This document shows positions 1 through 10,346 of a stretch of 64,000 bases of DNA, piece after piece. Both the position numbers and the translations under genes were made by a program. The notes beneath the pieces were generated by a model. The model ran no database searches and was not told the DNA's origin. It saw only the letters and a list, made by a program, of their open reading frames with translations. Every line of letters starts with the position of its first letter. Within the stretch, counting starts at the first letter, position 1. This stretch comes from a candidate division TM6 bacterium GW2011_GWE2_42_60 (lineage in GTDB: Bacteria > Babelota > Babeliae > Babelales > Babelaceae). The stretch covers positions 62,001 to 126,000 of the forward strand of contig LCEG01000001.1 of the NCBI GenBank assembly GCA_000996275.1, given 5' to 3'.

Positions 1-2
1 AT

Positions 3-122
3 CCGGAAGATGGCCTTGTTTCAATTCTTTCGAGTGGTGCTCTTACAAGGACCGATCAGTCTTCATCGGCAGTTCTGATGGCGCTTTTGCTCCTAAAAAA
101 TCCGCATTTTTTTAAAAAATGA
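3..122 (+). CDS. 3' end of a truncated upstream CDS (product unknown)
   Basis: Frame 3 is open from the window edge to TGA (…EDGLVSILSSGALTRTDQSSSAVLMALLLLKNPHFFKK*); other frames are less coding-like. Confidence 0.3.
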   Translation, partial: PEDGLVSILSSGALTRTDQSSSAVLMALLLLKNPHFFKK

Positions 123-208
123 TTGTGGAAAATTTTTTTCGCAGTACGCTTTTTTTGGCCAGTAGGTCTCTGGTGTTGTTTTACTCATTACATTGAGGGC
201 TGTTGCAT

Positions 209-1273
209 ATGAAGTTTTCACGATATGTAGTTTTTATGATGGCTGTGTGTACCATTGCCCGTCTTGGAGCGATGGAAAATGATAAAGTTTTGTGCAAGTT
301 TGAGTATAAACCGGTATATAAGGTAAGTGCCAACACTAACGAGTCTCCTTCTTTATACACAGCCCTTGAGTCTGGAGTTGGTATTTCAGAGGCTATTGGT
401 CAATGCATTCCAAATTCATATTTCTTGAATAACAAGTCCGAGATGCTTTACGCGATTAATCCAATCTGGAAAACGACTCCGCTGGGTTATGTTGTTCGCC
501 GATTTGCTGAGGATCTCAAGACACATGCGAATGGTCCCGATTGGTTTCTAGTGATCGGGCAATTGCTTAAAACTAAGGCGGATGTTAATGCAATAGATGT
601 TTATGGGAAGACTCCTCTGAGAACGCTGGTTGAACTACAAAAAGTTGACCCAAATGCTGGCATAGATGCGATTGACTTGCAAGTAGCGCGTGTTATACGT
701 CTTTTAATTAAGAACGGTGCTGATATAAGTAAAAACGCGTGCGGAGTCTGGGCCCGTCTGCTTCTTAAGATGGCGTGCTCATCGTCGAAAACTTGGCCCA
801 AAATGGTAGTTCATGCAGTGTTGCACCCGGAATGGTCTAGGTCCTTTTTTGAAAAATGGCTCAAGAAAGATACGGCGGCACTGAGCACTGTTTTTTCATA
901 CCTTCTCAAAATTGATAAGGGTATTTGTACAGATAATCTTACAAAGAATCCACATTGGTTAGGTTTTTACTTGGCGAGCATCGCAATAAAAAATGGGGCC
1001 TCGGTAGAGCTGATGGGACTATATAATCAGGTTCCAGCGCCTGGGCTGCGTCCAGTGCTATTTGCGAAAATGCCGCTTTTGACTTACCTATTTGATAACA
1101 TACTCAAGGAACAGAAGCCTCCTCTTGTGAGCAAGAAGCCAGTTTGTCTTGAAGAAGGGTTAGATTCGGTACCGCCGAGCCCTATAAAGGCCTATCTTCC
1201 CTCATCGAATATGCTTGTGTTGACCCGGCTTTCATTAAACAAGAAAAAATCTGTCTCAGAATTAGAAGGCTAG
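209..1273 (+). CDS. Secreted ankyrin-repeat-like hypothetical protein
   Basis: Signal peptide MKFSRYVVFMMAVCTIARLGA; ankyrin-like DVNAIDVYGKTPLRTLVEL…VIRLLIKNGADIS; ATG at 209 preferred over TTG at 203. Confidence 0.6.
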   Translation: MKFSRYVVFMMAVCTIARLGAMENDKVLCKFEYKPVYKVSANTNESPSLYTALESGVGISEAIGQCIPNSYFLNNKSEMLYAINPIWKTTPLGYVVRRFAEDLKTHANGPDWFLVIGQLLKTKADVNAIDVYGKTPLRTLVELQKVDPNAGIDAIDLQVARVIRLLIKNGADISKNACGVWARLLLKMACSSSKTWPKMVVHAVLHPEWSRSFFEKWLKKDTAALSTVFSYLLKIDKGICTDNLTKNPHWLGFYLASIAIKNGASVELMGLYNQVPAPGLRPVLFAKMPLLTYLFDNILKEQKPPLVSKKPVCLEEGLDSVPPSPIKAYLPSSNMLVLTRLSLNKKKSVSELEG

Positions 1274-1301
1274 AGCCCTACAATACGCTACGTTTTTACT
1301 G

Positions 1302-1328
1302 GGCCTCGCGTTGGCGAGGCCTTTTTTT
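1302..1328 (+). terminator. Rho-independent terminator
   Basis: GGCCTCGC-gttg-GCGAGGCC followed by T7. Confidence 0.85.
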
Positions 1329-1513
1329 GGTGTCTCTTGGTTTGGGTCGTGCCTTGCAAGAGGAATTTATCGCTTTGGCAGCAACGTTTCAAATTGACAT
1401 TTTTTGAGAAAGAGGTAAGATAGTAATAAAGTTGGTAAGTAGAGGTTTTTTAGAGACCCATTTACCATTTATGTTTAATGTTATTAGTTTATTAAATTTA
1501 AAACGGAGTTTTC

Positions 1514-2233
1514 ATGAAAAAATTGGAAGCGGATATAAAGATTCAAAAATTACAGCGGCCTGAACACGTAGAAGCCGAATTTGTTGTTGTTATTGATGTT
1601 ATTAGAGCATTTACAACGGCTGCTCATGCATTCAATAGAGGCGCAGAAAAAATTATACTTGTTAGCACCGCACAAGAAGCACTTGCGTTAAAAAAAGATC
1701 ACCCAGAGTATGTGCTCATGGGAGAATCTAGCGGAGAACATATTCCAGGGTTTGATTATTGTGGTTCTCCTGTAAAGGTCTCGATGGCAGATCTTAAGGG
1801 TAAAACACTCGTCCAGAGGACTTCATCTGGAACTCAAGGTGTAGTGAGAAGTGTTACATCAAAAAAAATTCTTTGTTCAAGTTTTGTTGTCGCGCAGGCA
1901 ACGTTGGAAAGAATTCGCCAGGTAAAGCCAAAAACAATAACATTTGTTATAACGGGAGGCCTTGTGGGAGATGGAGATGAGGACTTTGCACTTGCTGATT
2001 ATTTAGAAAAGCTCATCTTAGAAGGTAATGCTGACTCAAAGGCCTATTTAACACGTGTTATTGATTCACCCAACGGACAGAACTATGTACATGAAGTTGG
2101 TTCATGGCGCAAACGACATGATTTAGATGCTGTGCTTGAATTGGATAAATTTCCGTTTGCTATGGAAATTTTTATTGAAAATAATCTTCCCGTACTTTAC
2201 GCAATTTCAACAGATGGAAGCCCTCTTAAATAA
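1514..2233 (+). CDS. 2-phosphosulfolactate phosphatase (ComB)-like protein
   Basis: VVVIDVIRAFTTAAHAF, GESSGEHIPGFDYCGSP, GKTLVQRTSSGTQGV and TGGLVGDGDEDFALADYLE match the ComB family pattern. Confidence 0.7.
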   Translation: MKKLEADIKIQKLQRPEHVEAEFVVVIDVIRAFTTAAHAFNRGAEKIILVSTAQEALALKKDHPEYVLMGESSGEHIPGFDYCGSPVKVSMADLKGKTLVQRTSSGTQGVVRSVTSKKILCSSFVVAQATLERIRQVKPKTITFVITGGLVGDGDEDFALADYLEKLILEGNADSKAYLTRVIDSPNGQNYVHEVGSWRKRHDLDAVLELDKFPFAMEIFIENNLPVLYAISTDGSPLK

Positions 2234-2442
2234 CGGGACCTCTATTTGAGGGGTCTAGTATTTTCTGGGCCTTGGAGTAGAATAACACTTGTCGTTTCTT
2301 TAGCTGAGAGTTTCTGTTCAGAAACTCTATCTCTCTTTGATGAACAGGCCGTATTTTTACAGGCTCTGGAACATCAATCTTTTTTGCGGACTTTTTTTTG
2401 ACGTAGTTTATATGATTTTTTTCTTATTTTGTTTGGAAAAAA

Positions 2443-3507
2443 ATGACTCATCAGTCCTTAGATTCACAAGTAGTCCATTTTCAGGAACCAAAACCTCCAT
2501 TCCCTTATCGTAGCGAAGAGGTAACCTATTTCAATGAACAAGCGGGCATAGAACTTGCAGGGACATTGACGTTGCCTGTAGCAAAAGGCTCCTATTCTGC
2601 AGTTATTTTAATTGCTGGAATGGGGCCTAATGATCGTGATTATACGATGCTTGGGCACAAACCATTTTTTGTTCTTGCTGACTATCTGACCCGTCGAGGA
2701 ATCGCTGTTTTACGTTTTGATAAACGGGGAATAGGCTTGTCCAGTGGGGTATTTGATCTTTCGCTTACAAGTGAAGATTTTGCCCAAGATGTTTTGTCTG
2801 GCATCGCCTATCTTAAAACACGAACAGATCTCTCTATCAAAAATATTGGATTGATCGGGCATAGTGAAGGAGGAATGATTGCTCCCATGGTAGCGGCCCA
2901 ATCTCCAGAAGTAGCTTTCCTAGTTTTAATGGGAGGGGTTGCGGTAACTAGCGTTGATCTGGTGGTTGAGCAGGTGGCGATGCAGTTTCGGGCGGATGGG
3001 GCTTCTCAATCGATGGTTGCCCACGATCGTCTTGTGCGCGCAGCATTGCTGAATGCAGCAATGCAAGAAAATAAACAACGGCTGCAGGAAATTATTGCTC
3101 GTTATTGGGAGGGGCTTTCAGATACCCTTAAGCACGAGGCTGAGCAGCTTCCTTTTGCGATTACTGAGGCCAATGCCGCTGAGACAATTGCTTTTTTTGT
3201 GTCGCCGTGGTATCGCTTTTTTCTTACCCATGACCCACGTGTTGTGCTTCAACAGATAACGGTTCCTCTCCTGGCGCTTAATGGGGACCTTGATTTTATC
3301 GTGTCATCCAGCATAGCGCTTTCTGTTATTGCAGAGGCTCTGCGTGAGGCGAATAATACGCATTTTTCTGTTAGAGAGCTGCCTTCTATGAACCACTGGT
3401 TCCAGACGTGTAAGACAGGTGCTTTCGCAGAATATGGAGAACTGGCAGAAACAATTTCTGAGACTGTTTTGAAGATAGTTGGTGATTGGATTATAAACCA
3501 AAGCTAG
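2443..3507 (+). CDS. Alpha/beta hydrolase (S9/dienelactone-hydrolase-like)
   Basis: IAGMGPNDRDY…LRFDKRGIGLSSG…GHSEGGM nucleophile elbow; late Asp/His context. Confidence 0.75.
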   Translation: MTHQSLDSQVVHFQEPKPPFPYRSEEVTYFNEQAGIELAGTLTLPVAKGSYSAVILIAGMGPNDRDYTMLGHKPFFVLADYLTRRGIAVLRFDKRGIGLSSGVFDLSLTSEDFAQDVLSGIAYLKTRTDLSIKNIGLIGHSEGGMIAPMVAAQSPEVAFLVLMGGVAVTSVDLVVEQVAMQFRADGASQSMVAHDRLVRAALLNAAMQENKQRLQEIIARYWEGLSDTLKHEAEQLPFAITEANAAETIAFFVSPWYRFFLTHDPRVVLQQITVPLLALNGDLDFIVSSSIALSVIAEALREANNTHFSVRELPSMNHWFQTCKTGAFAEYGELAETISETVLKIVGDWIINQS

Positions 3508-3587
3508 ATCTAGGATCTTTGTTCTATAATTATATTCGCCTCAGAGTTGAATTTGTGTTTTGCAAAACATAATTTGATTTAAGTAGA

Positions 3588-3652
3588 CAACGGAGTGATC
3601 ATGTTCCTAATATTGCGTTTTTCGAAATATTAGGAACATGATCACTCCGTTG
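3588..3652. repeat. Perfect inverted repeat, 27-bp arms, 11-nt loop
   Basis: CAACGGAGTGATCATGTTCCTAATATT / AATATTAGGAACATGATCACTCCGTTG; no T-tract follows. Confidence 0.95.
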
Positions 3653-3762
3653 GACTCTATGATGAGAGAAGATTCGCTCATGGTAACTATCCTTTACCAG
3701 AAAGACTTTTGAATCTTTACCGCTCAACCTGCTTGCCCATATTTATTTGGCTCATTTCTTGC

Positions 3763-3819
3763 AAAATGACGGTGATTCCGTCATAATGAGACTCAAAGTG
3801 ACGGAATCACCGTCATTTT
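3763..3819. repeat. Perfect inverted repeat, 21-bp arms, 15-nt loop, upstream of the ATPase gene
   Basis: AAAATGACGGTGATTCCGTCA / TGACGGAATCACCGTCATTTT; each arm contains the dyad TGACGG-N5-CCGTCA. Confidence 0.95.
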
Positions 3820-3844
3820 TTGTAAAACCAAGGGGGAGTGTGTC

Positions 3845-5005
3845 ATGGATTTAAAATATATTGAACGTGTTTTTAAAGAGCCCGAGCAGAGTTATTTTCT
3901 TTTTGGCCCGCGCGGCACCGGCAAGTCGACCATGACTGAAGAGCGTCATTCAAAAGCTCTTTTGATCGATTTACGCAAAGCAGATATGCGGTACCGACTT
4001 TCTGCAAATCCGGACCTTTTAATCGAGTTGGTGAGTGCCCAGCCTGATGGAGCGACTATTGTCATCGACGAAATTCAAAAAATACCGGAACTTCTTCCTA
4101 TTGTACACCTGCTTATTGAAAAAAAACGTAAGTGGAAGTTTATATTGACTGGTTCGAGTGCACGGAAATTGAAGCGGCAGGGGGTTGATCTGCTTGGTGG
4201 TCGCGCTTTAAGAAAAGTGCTACACCCTTTTATGGCATGTGAGTTGAAAAAGCATTTTAATTTTGAAGATGCTTTAAAATATGGGCTTTTGCCACTTCGT
4301 TTTTCGTATGAAGATTATCGTTCAACATTGCAAGCGTATATCGATTTGTATGTTGACGAAGAGGTCAAAATGGAAGGACTTATTCGTCATATGGAGCCCT
4401 TTACCCGTTTCTTGCAGGTGATGAGTCTTTCGCATGGTAGTATTTTGAATATTACCAATATTGCCCGTGAGTGCCAGGTGAAGAGAACGACGGTTGCGGA
4501 TTGGATAACTATTTTAGAAGATTTACTTATTAGTTTTCAGATCACGATGTTTACTCAGCGTGCAAAGCGGGAATTAACAGTTCATCCTAAGTTTTATTTT
4601 TTTGATGCGGGTGTCTATCGCGCACTTCGTCCAACTTCAATTGGCGATAGTGAATCAGAAGTTGATGGCGCAGGGATTGAGGGGTTAGTAGCGCAACACT
4701 TAATGGCGTGGAAAGATTACACGGCTGAAAAACACGAACTCTTTTTTTGGCGCACCAGGTCAGGCGTTGAGGTTGATTTTATTGTTTTCGGGCCGCTCGG
4801 TTTCTGGGCGATTGAAGTAAAAAATTCTGATAAAATACGAACTGAAGACCTTGCGGGGTTGTCGGCGTTTCATGAGGATTACCCTGAAGCAAAGACCATT
4901 CTTCTTTATAGGGGTAAGGAGCGATTGTTGAAAAATAATGTGCTCTGTTTACCCTGTGGAGATTTTCTTTCTGAGGTGCGACCTGGTTTTCCATTGGTAA
5001 AGTGA
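3845..5005 (+). CDS. AAA ATPase with DUF4143 (PD-(D/E)XK-like) C-terminal domain
   Basis: Walker A FGPRGTGKST; VIDEIQKIPEL; TGSSARKLKR; C-terminal VEVDFIV…WAIEVK. Confidence 0.85.
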   Translation: MDLKYIERVFKEPEQSYFLFGPRGTGKSTMTEERHSKALLIDLRKADMRYRLSANPDLLIELVSAQPDGATIVIDEIQKIPELLPIVHLLIEKKRKWKFILTGSSARKLKRQGVDLLGGRALRKVLHPFMACELKKHFNFEDALKYGLLPLRFSYEDYRSTLQAYIDLYVDEEVKMEGLIRHMEPFTRFLQVMSLSHGSILNITNIARECQVKRTTVADWITILEDLLISFQITMFTQRAKRELTVHPKFYFFDAGVYRALRPTSIGDSESEVDGAGIEGLVAQHLMAWKDYTAEKHELFFWRTRSGVEVDFIVFGPLGFWAIEVKNSDKIRTEDLAGLSAFHEDYPEAKTILLYRGKERLLKNNVLCLPCGDFLSEVRPGFPLVK

Positions 5006-5039
5006 AGAGAAAAATAATTTTTTAAATAAAGGAGAGCAG

Positions 5040-5981
5040 ATGGTATTAGTTTTTGTTTTGTATGCATTGCTTGCATCGACTTTTATTTTGAGTGTGGGTG
5101 CATTACAGTATACAGAACCGCTTTTCCTTATTGGCTTTCGTATGATAATTGCGGGAGCATTGCTTTTGGGGTGGCAGTTTTTTGTCGATAGGCATGCGCT
5201 TATTATTGCAAAAAAAGATTGGGGAATTTTTTTCAAAGTCTCTCTGTTTCATATTTACTTTGCGTTTATTCTTGATTTCTGGTCACTGCAGTATCTTTCT
5301 GCATTAAAGGCGAATGTAATTTATGCAACGACTCCCTTTGTTACCGCATTTTTAGCCTTCATTATTTTGAAAGAACGTTTGCGTATTGCTCAAATCGTGG
5401 GAATGTTGATCGGGACACTGAGTATTTTTCCTGTCTGTCTTGTGCCTAATAGTAAGGTCTGCGCCACTGAAAATCTTTTTTCATTTTCGTGGCCCGAACT
5501 TGCACTTTTGGGTGCGGTGGTCTGTTCTTCGTATGCATGGTTTATTGTTAAACAATTAATGGAACGTGGGTATGGTTTGCTGGTGATCAACGGTATGGCG
5601 ATGTTGGTGGGTGGAATACTGAGTTTGATGACCTGGGTGTTAAAAGATTCTTTTTTTGGTTTTACTCCGCCAGTGAGTGATTGGAGTTGGTTCTTGATCT
5701 GGATTTTTGCGCTAATTCTTGTCGCGAATATTCTTTTTTATAATCTCTACGGTTGGCTTTTGAAATCATATTCATTGACCTTTATCGCCTTAGCAGGCTT
5801 TTTATCACCGAGTTTTGGTGTTGTGTACGAATGGCTTTTTATGGGGAGGCGAGTGACGTGGCATTATGCGGTGAGCATCTGCCTGGTTGCATTGGGGCTG
5901 TATATTTTTTATAGCGGTGAGTTGAAGTCGTACAAAGGTTCTTTAAAGCGTTTTGTTTTTAAAAAAGGAGAAGAGACGTGA
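5040..5981 (+). CDS. EamA/DMT-family transporter
   Basis: About 10 TM segments; two EamA-like halves (…ALKANVIYATTPFVTAFLAFIILKERL…). Confidence 0.8.
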   Translation: MVLVFVLYALLASTFILSVGALQYTEPLFLIGFRMIIAGALLLGWQFFVDRHALIIAKKDWGIFFKVSLFHIYFAFILDFWSLQYLSALKANVIYATTPFVTAFLAFIILKERLRIAQIVGMLIGTLSIFPVCLVPNSKVCATENLFSFSWPELALLGAVVCSSYAWFIVKQLMERGYGLLVINGMAMLVGGILSLMTWVLKDSFFGFTPPVSDWSWFLIWIFALILVANILFYNLYGWLLKSYSLTFIALAGFLSPSFGVVYEWLFMGRRVTWHYAVSICLVALGLYIFYSGELKSYKGSLKRFVFKKGEET

Positions 5982-6658
5982 TACGGATAGCACAGAAAGT
6001 AAGAATTGTCTGCGGAGCCTGTTTTTTAGTTTTTGCATTAACAGCTCAGACAGGTAATTATAAAAATATAGTGTTTGATTTAGGTGGTGTTATTCTTAAT
6101 GGTGGGCACGATTATTCAGTGCAAAAAGGTGAGGAAGATGCTTCCGATTTGCGCTGTATCAAGGTGTGTGGCTCAACAACATGGAGAAATTGGCATCGAG
6201 GCCGACTCTCAAAAGAGGCTTTAATAAAACGCCTTACTCAGTCGTTTGATCAGAAAGCTGTTGAGCAGTTGGTTGCAGAAGCGATTTCCCCTGACCGTAC
6301 CTGGATAGAAGAGAGCATTGATGTTATCAAGCGGCTTAAGAAAGCGGGCTACAGAGTGTATCTCCTCTCGAATCTTTCGCGTGAAGCTCACGATGTCTAC
6401 CTCAATCTTAATGACATATTTTCACAATTTGATGGCATGATATTCTCTTTTGAAGTGGGGTATGTAAAGCCAGATCCTAAAATCTATCGGCTTTTACTCA
6501 AGACCTATGGGCTTACGGCATCCGAGACTCTTTTTATTGATGATAAAAAAGTGAACATTGATGCGGCTCAAAGGATTGGTATTGCAGGTATTGTTTACGA
6601 CAAAGGCTTGCTCGAAAAAAACCTGTTAAAACGGGGCGTGTTAATTCCTCAGCGTTAA
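5978..6658 (+). CDS. HAD-superfamily hydrolase
   Basis: VFDLGGVIL, LLSNLS, GYVKPDPKIY, LFIDDKKVNIDAA; an N-terminal hydrophobic segment precedes the domain. The first HAD aspartate motif is DLG rather than DxD. Confidence 0.75.
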   Translation: MIRIAQKVRIVCGACFLVFALTAQTGNYKNIVFDLGGVILNGGHDYSVQKGEEDASDLRCIKVCGSTTWRNWHRGRLSKEALIKRLTQSFDQKAVEQLVAEAISPDRTWIEESIDVIKRLKKAGYRVYLLSNLSREAHDVYLNLNDIFSQFDGMIFSFEVGYVKPDPKIYRLLLKTYGLTASETLFIDDKKVNIDAAQRIGIAGIVYDKGLLEKNLLKRGVLIPQR

Positions 6659-6755
6659 TTGTTTGAGAAGTCTCTGCTTGGTATAAGCTTAATTTTGTAA
6701 TAAACTCTCTCCTGTTCCGGTAATGGGGGGGCATTTATTGTGAGGAGAATTTTCT

Positions 6756-7472
6756 ATGGACGGGCAGTCTTATCGTATGAGTGCACTGTTAAGCAGCTGT
6801 TTTACTCGAACGGTCGATTTTTTTTCGCTTTGGTTTTGGATTACGCTTCTTAAGTTTTTCATATTTACTTTGCAGATGAGCGGCTTTGTTTTTATTTTTG
6901 GTTTTTCGGCACGTCTTTTTATTGGATCTGTCCCCGAAAACCCTCTCTTTGCTTACCCAGAAAGTGCTGATGCCTATTTGACCAGTATCTGGCTTTTCTT
7001 TTTTGCTCTTGGAATTTTCTTTTTGTTTGAATTTTTAGGCGGCATTATTCGGATGGGAGCGGTGCAGGTTGCGTTTGATCTTCAAGAAGATAAACCGAGT
7101 TCTTTTTCACGTCTTGTGATGCATTCACCACTTGCGTGGCGCCATTTCTGTGCAGCACTTTTATTTGATCTGATCGTGTTTGTGGGTCTCTGTTTTTTTA
7201 TTGTTCCGGGGATAGTGTTTGCACTACGGTTTTGGTTCTACCGTCAGGTACTTATCGACAATAAGGTCGGTGCAATACATGCTTTACGGACGAGCGCATC
7301 ATTGACCAAGAATAAGATGAAGCAGCTTTTACCTCATTTCACATTGCAAGGTATTTTGAATGAGCCGATGCTGCATTCAGCAGGTCTTTTGGGGCTTATT
7401 ACACTTCCGGTTGCGACGCAAGCGCATGCGTATGTATATCGCAATTTTTTGACTGCAAAACAGCAGTCTTAA
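6756..7472 (+). CDS. Polytopic membrane protein, paralog of those at 35226 and 37204
   Basis: IVPGIVFALRFWFYRQVLIDNKVGAIHALRTSASLTK aligns with the IFP…RWxF..xxVD…PxxxLxxSWR segments of the other two. Confidence 0.6.
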   Translation: MDGQSYRMSALLSSCFTRTVDFFSLWFWITLLKFFIFTLQMSGFVFIFGFSARLFIGSVPENPLFAYPESADAYLTSIWLFFFALGIFFLFEFLGGIIRMGAVQVAFDLQEDKPSSFSRLVMHSPLAWRHFCAALLFDLIVFVGLCFFIVPGIVFALRFWFYRQVLIDNKVGAIHALRTSASLTKNKMKQLLPHFTLQGILNEPMLHSAGLLGLITLPVATQAHAYVYRNFLTAKQQS

Positions 7473-9283
7473 CCACATCGTTGGAAAAAACGTTCAATAT
7501 CATACTGGGTAAATCGCCAGGTTGTTGGGCGTCCATGCGGGCACGTTGTGCGATGTTCTATTGCACCCAATTTTTCAATTAACTCGAGCATCTCTTCTTG
7601 AGAAAGAACGTCCCCCGCTTTGACCGCTGCTTTGCAGGCCATCATCGCGCGTAATTTTTCATATAATTTTTCTACAATATTGGTCTCTTCAAGTGTAAAC
7701 CCTTCCAAAATCCAGTGAGCTGCAGTGCGGACAATGTCCGTAAGGTTGCTGTTTTTGAGGGGTGCCGGGACCGCGCGTACGGTGATACGATTTTCACCAA
7801 AAAGTTCTATTTCTATTCCCTGTTCATGAAAAAACGGAAGATGCGGCAAGAGCGCATTACATTCTTCTGACGAGAGCGGAATAAGTTGTGGGAAGAGTAA
7901 TTCTATGGGTGCTAACGAGCCAAAGCGCGTTGCAAACAGTTCATACAAAATACGTTCATGCGCCGCGTGTTGGTCAATGAGGAGAAGCCCGTCTTCATTT
8001 TCAACGAGAAGATAGGTGTTTAAAAGTTGTCCAATAAGCCGTGCTGATGAAGATGTTGTTTGAGGGACGAGGGTATCTTGTTGTTCATGAACGCATTCTT
8101 CTGTCGTACAGCACTGGTTGTTTTGATTTTCGAGTGGTGCAGCGTTATAGTTTTGGAACACGTTTTTAAAGGCCGTTGTTGGCATGGTAGGATTAAAAGC
8201 TGGTCGCGTTGCGGGCCGAAAACTAGAAGTGTGTGCATATTCAAAATTATTTTGTCTTTGTGCTCCAAGATCACTTTGTACGGTGTTATCAAGCGTTGTG
8301 GCAATTGTTTCTTCGATAAAGCGTTCAATACGAATCGGATGCAAAAATTGCACTTCTTCTTTGCGTGGGTGCACATTAATGTCCACCTCTGCGTGAGGCA
8401 GTGTCAAAAAGAGTGCGCCGATGGGATATTGCTGTGGTGGAAGAATATTGCGAAAACCTTTGATAAATGCCTGGGCAAGTTTATGGTTTTTTACCCAGCG
8501 GCGATTTACAAAGCAATAGATCTGATTTTTGTCATAACGGGTGCGACTCGGGCGTGTAAAGAGCGCTGAAAAAGTCAGGGGCGACGTCTCTTTTTGCTCA
8601 AGTGTTTGATTGCATGAGAGTAAGTGGGGGACAATAGCAGGTTCAAAAAGTTGTGACATTCGTTCTGTAAGTGTGGTACATGAGGGGCAGAGTAGTATCT
8701 GCCGGCCATTGTGATGTACCGTAAAAGTACATGAGAGATTTTCGAGTGCAACGGCAATGATTAATTGGTGCAAAGCGCGCCACTCAGTCTCATCTTTTTT
8801 TAAGAATTTTTGTCGTGCAGGAACATTATAAAAAAGATTGCGAGCTGTAATATCGGTACCTTGATTACACGCAATAGGAGCGGTTGAGACAATTTCGCTA
8901 TTTTCTACGGCAATAGTGATACCAAGGTGGTTTTCTGCAGAGCGTGTTTTGAGGGTAAAGTGGCTGACTGCTGCGATGCTTGCGAGTGCCTCTCCGCGGA
9001 AGCCAAATGTAGTAATGGCAGAAAGATCTTCAACGGTTGTGAGTTTGCTGGTTGCATGATTTTGGATACAGAGTTGTGCATCATCTTCTGTCATTCCACA
9101 GCCATTATCGATGATACGAATGAGGTCTTTGCCTCCTGCTTCAAAGAAGAGTGTGATTTCTGTAGCCCCTGCGTCGAGAGCATTTTCAATAAGTTCTTTA
9201 ACAACACTTGCAGGGCGCTCAACAACTTCTCCAGCGGCTATTTTTTGTATTTCTGAAGGTGGTAAAAGATGAATTTTTCCCAT
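7469..9283 (-). CDS. mutL: DNA mismatch repair protein MutL with endonuclease motif
   Basis: IAAGEVVERPASVVKELIENALDAGA, GFRGEAL; C-terminal DQHAAHERILYE, ACKAAVKAGD and CPHGRPT. Confidence 0.95.
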   Translation of the reverse strand: MGKIHLLPPSEIQKIAAGEVVERPASVVKELIENALDAGATEITLFFEAGGKDLIRIIDNGCGMTEDDAQLCIQNHATSKLTTVEDLSAITTFGFRGEALASIAAVSHFTLKTRSAENHLGITIAVENSEIVSTAPIACNQGTDITARNLFYNVPARQKFLKKDETEWRALHQLIIAVALENLSCTFTVHHNGRQILLCPSCTTLTERMSQLFEPAIVPHLLSCNQTLEQKETSPLTFSALFTRPSRTRYDKNQIYCFVNRRWVKNHKLAQAFIKGFRNILPPQQYPIGALFLTLPHAEVDINVHPRKEEVQFLHPIRIERFIEETIATTLDNTVQSDLGAQRQNNFEYAHTSSFRPATRPAFNPTMPTTAFKNVFQNYNAAPLENQNNQCCTTEECVHEQQDTLVPQTTSSSARLIGQLLNTYLLVENEDGLLLIDQHAAHERILYELFATRFGSLAPIELLFPQLIPLSSEECNALLPHLPFFHEQGIEIELFGENRITVRAVPAPLKNSNLTDIVRTAAHWILEGFTLEETNIVEKLYEKLRAMMACKAAVKAGDVLSQEEMLELIEKLGAIEHRTTCPHGRPTTWRFTQYDIERFFQRCG

Positions 9284-9348
9284 AAATGCAAGCAATAAAA
9301 ATATTATAAGAGAGCTGTCAGTATGACCATAGTTTACTGTAAAAGCTT

Positions 9349-10166
9349 TTATTTTCCATCTAAAGTTGCAACGGTCTGTTTAATAAATTTTGCCATTTCA
9401 GTTTTGTTATCTAATTGATTGTATGCAAGTTCTAATTCTGTTTTGAGGAGTTGCCGTGCTTGTCCTGAATCTGATAGTTCAATTTTTTTAATCAATAAAT
9501 CGGTGATGTTTTTGAGAACAGGGACGGAATTTTCTATAACAACTTCTTCTAAAATAGACGTTGTTTTTTCTTCAAACAGTGGCGTCTTGCTTATTAGTGG
9601 TGTTTTTAATATAAACTTTTTTGTTATGAAAAGAGTGATTGGCCAAGGGAATTTATAGGTATTCAAAAAACATCTTGTATAATGCAAGTACTTTTCGTTG
9701 TTTGATTCGGGTTTAAAAAAAGGGAAGAAGATATCTAGATTTTCTTTTCTTTGCGATTTAAACAATGCAAGACGATTTTCGAGGTATTTATCAAGAATGT
9801 TTGTAGAGATGTCCTTGCCTTGTACAACTATTGTAAGGCCAAATTTGCTTCTTTCCCCTCTTTTTTTTCGTTTGGAAATTTCTAAGAATTCTGCAGGTTT
9901 GGTCTCACTATAAAGACGTTTTTTGGGGAGAGTTTCAGCTTCTTGAGTGGTCAATGAGGGTGTGTTTGTTGTTGTTTGAGTATTTTTTTCTTCACTCTCT
10001 TTTTGGTTTATCAGTTGATCTGTTTCAGCCGTCGAAAAAAGATTGTTATCGTCTATTAAAAATGTTGAATCAGGAAGATCACAAAGCGATTTGGACGATT
10101 TGTCGTCATCATAAGATTGAAGTATTTTTTGTATTTCATAGTCTTGAACAATGCTATTTTTTTCAT
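9349..10166 (-). CDS. Hypothetical protein; N-terminus apparently out of frame at an A7 tract
   Basis: Tracked ORF starts at TTG 9954, but the frame stays open upstream with no ATG/GTG; ATG at 10166 joins this frame if one A is added to A7. Confidence 0.45.
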
Positions 10167-10346
10167 GATTCTGATCTCTTTATTTCTAACAATCTAACTT
10201 TATATTTTTATAATAACTTTAGAGAATTTTAACAATGGTTTATTTTCTTTTTATTTTAAACTAAATTTTATATTTGTCAAGTTTGTTTTTTAAAAACTAC
10301 GTTCGCTCATCCTAATGGTTCCGTGCCGCCCTATGGATTTCCTTAA

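Noticed and set aside
8060-8569. Plus-strand 169-aa ORF within mutL
   Set aside because: Fully inside mutL with strong family motifs on the other strand; no independent coding support.
9954-10232. Plus-strand 92-aa ORF
   Set aside because: Antisense to the upstream part of the frameshifted minus-strand gene; low-complexity hydrophobic.
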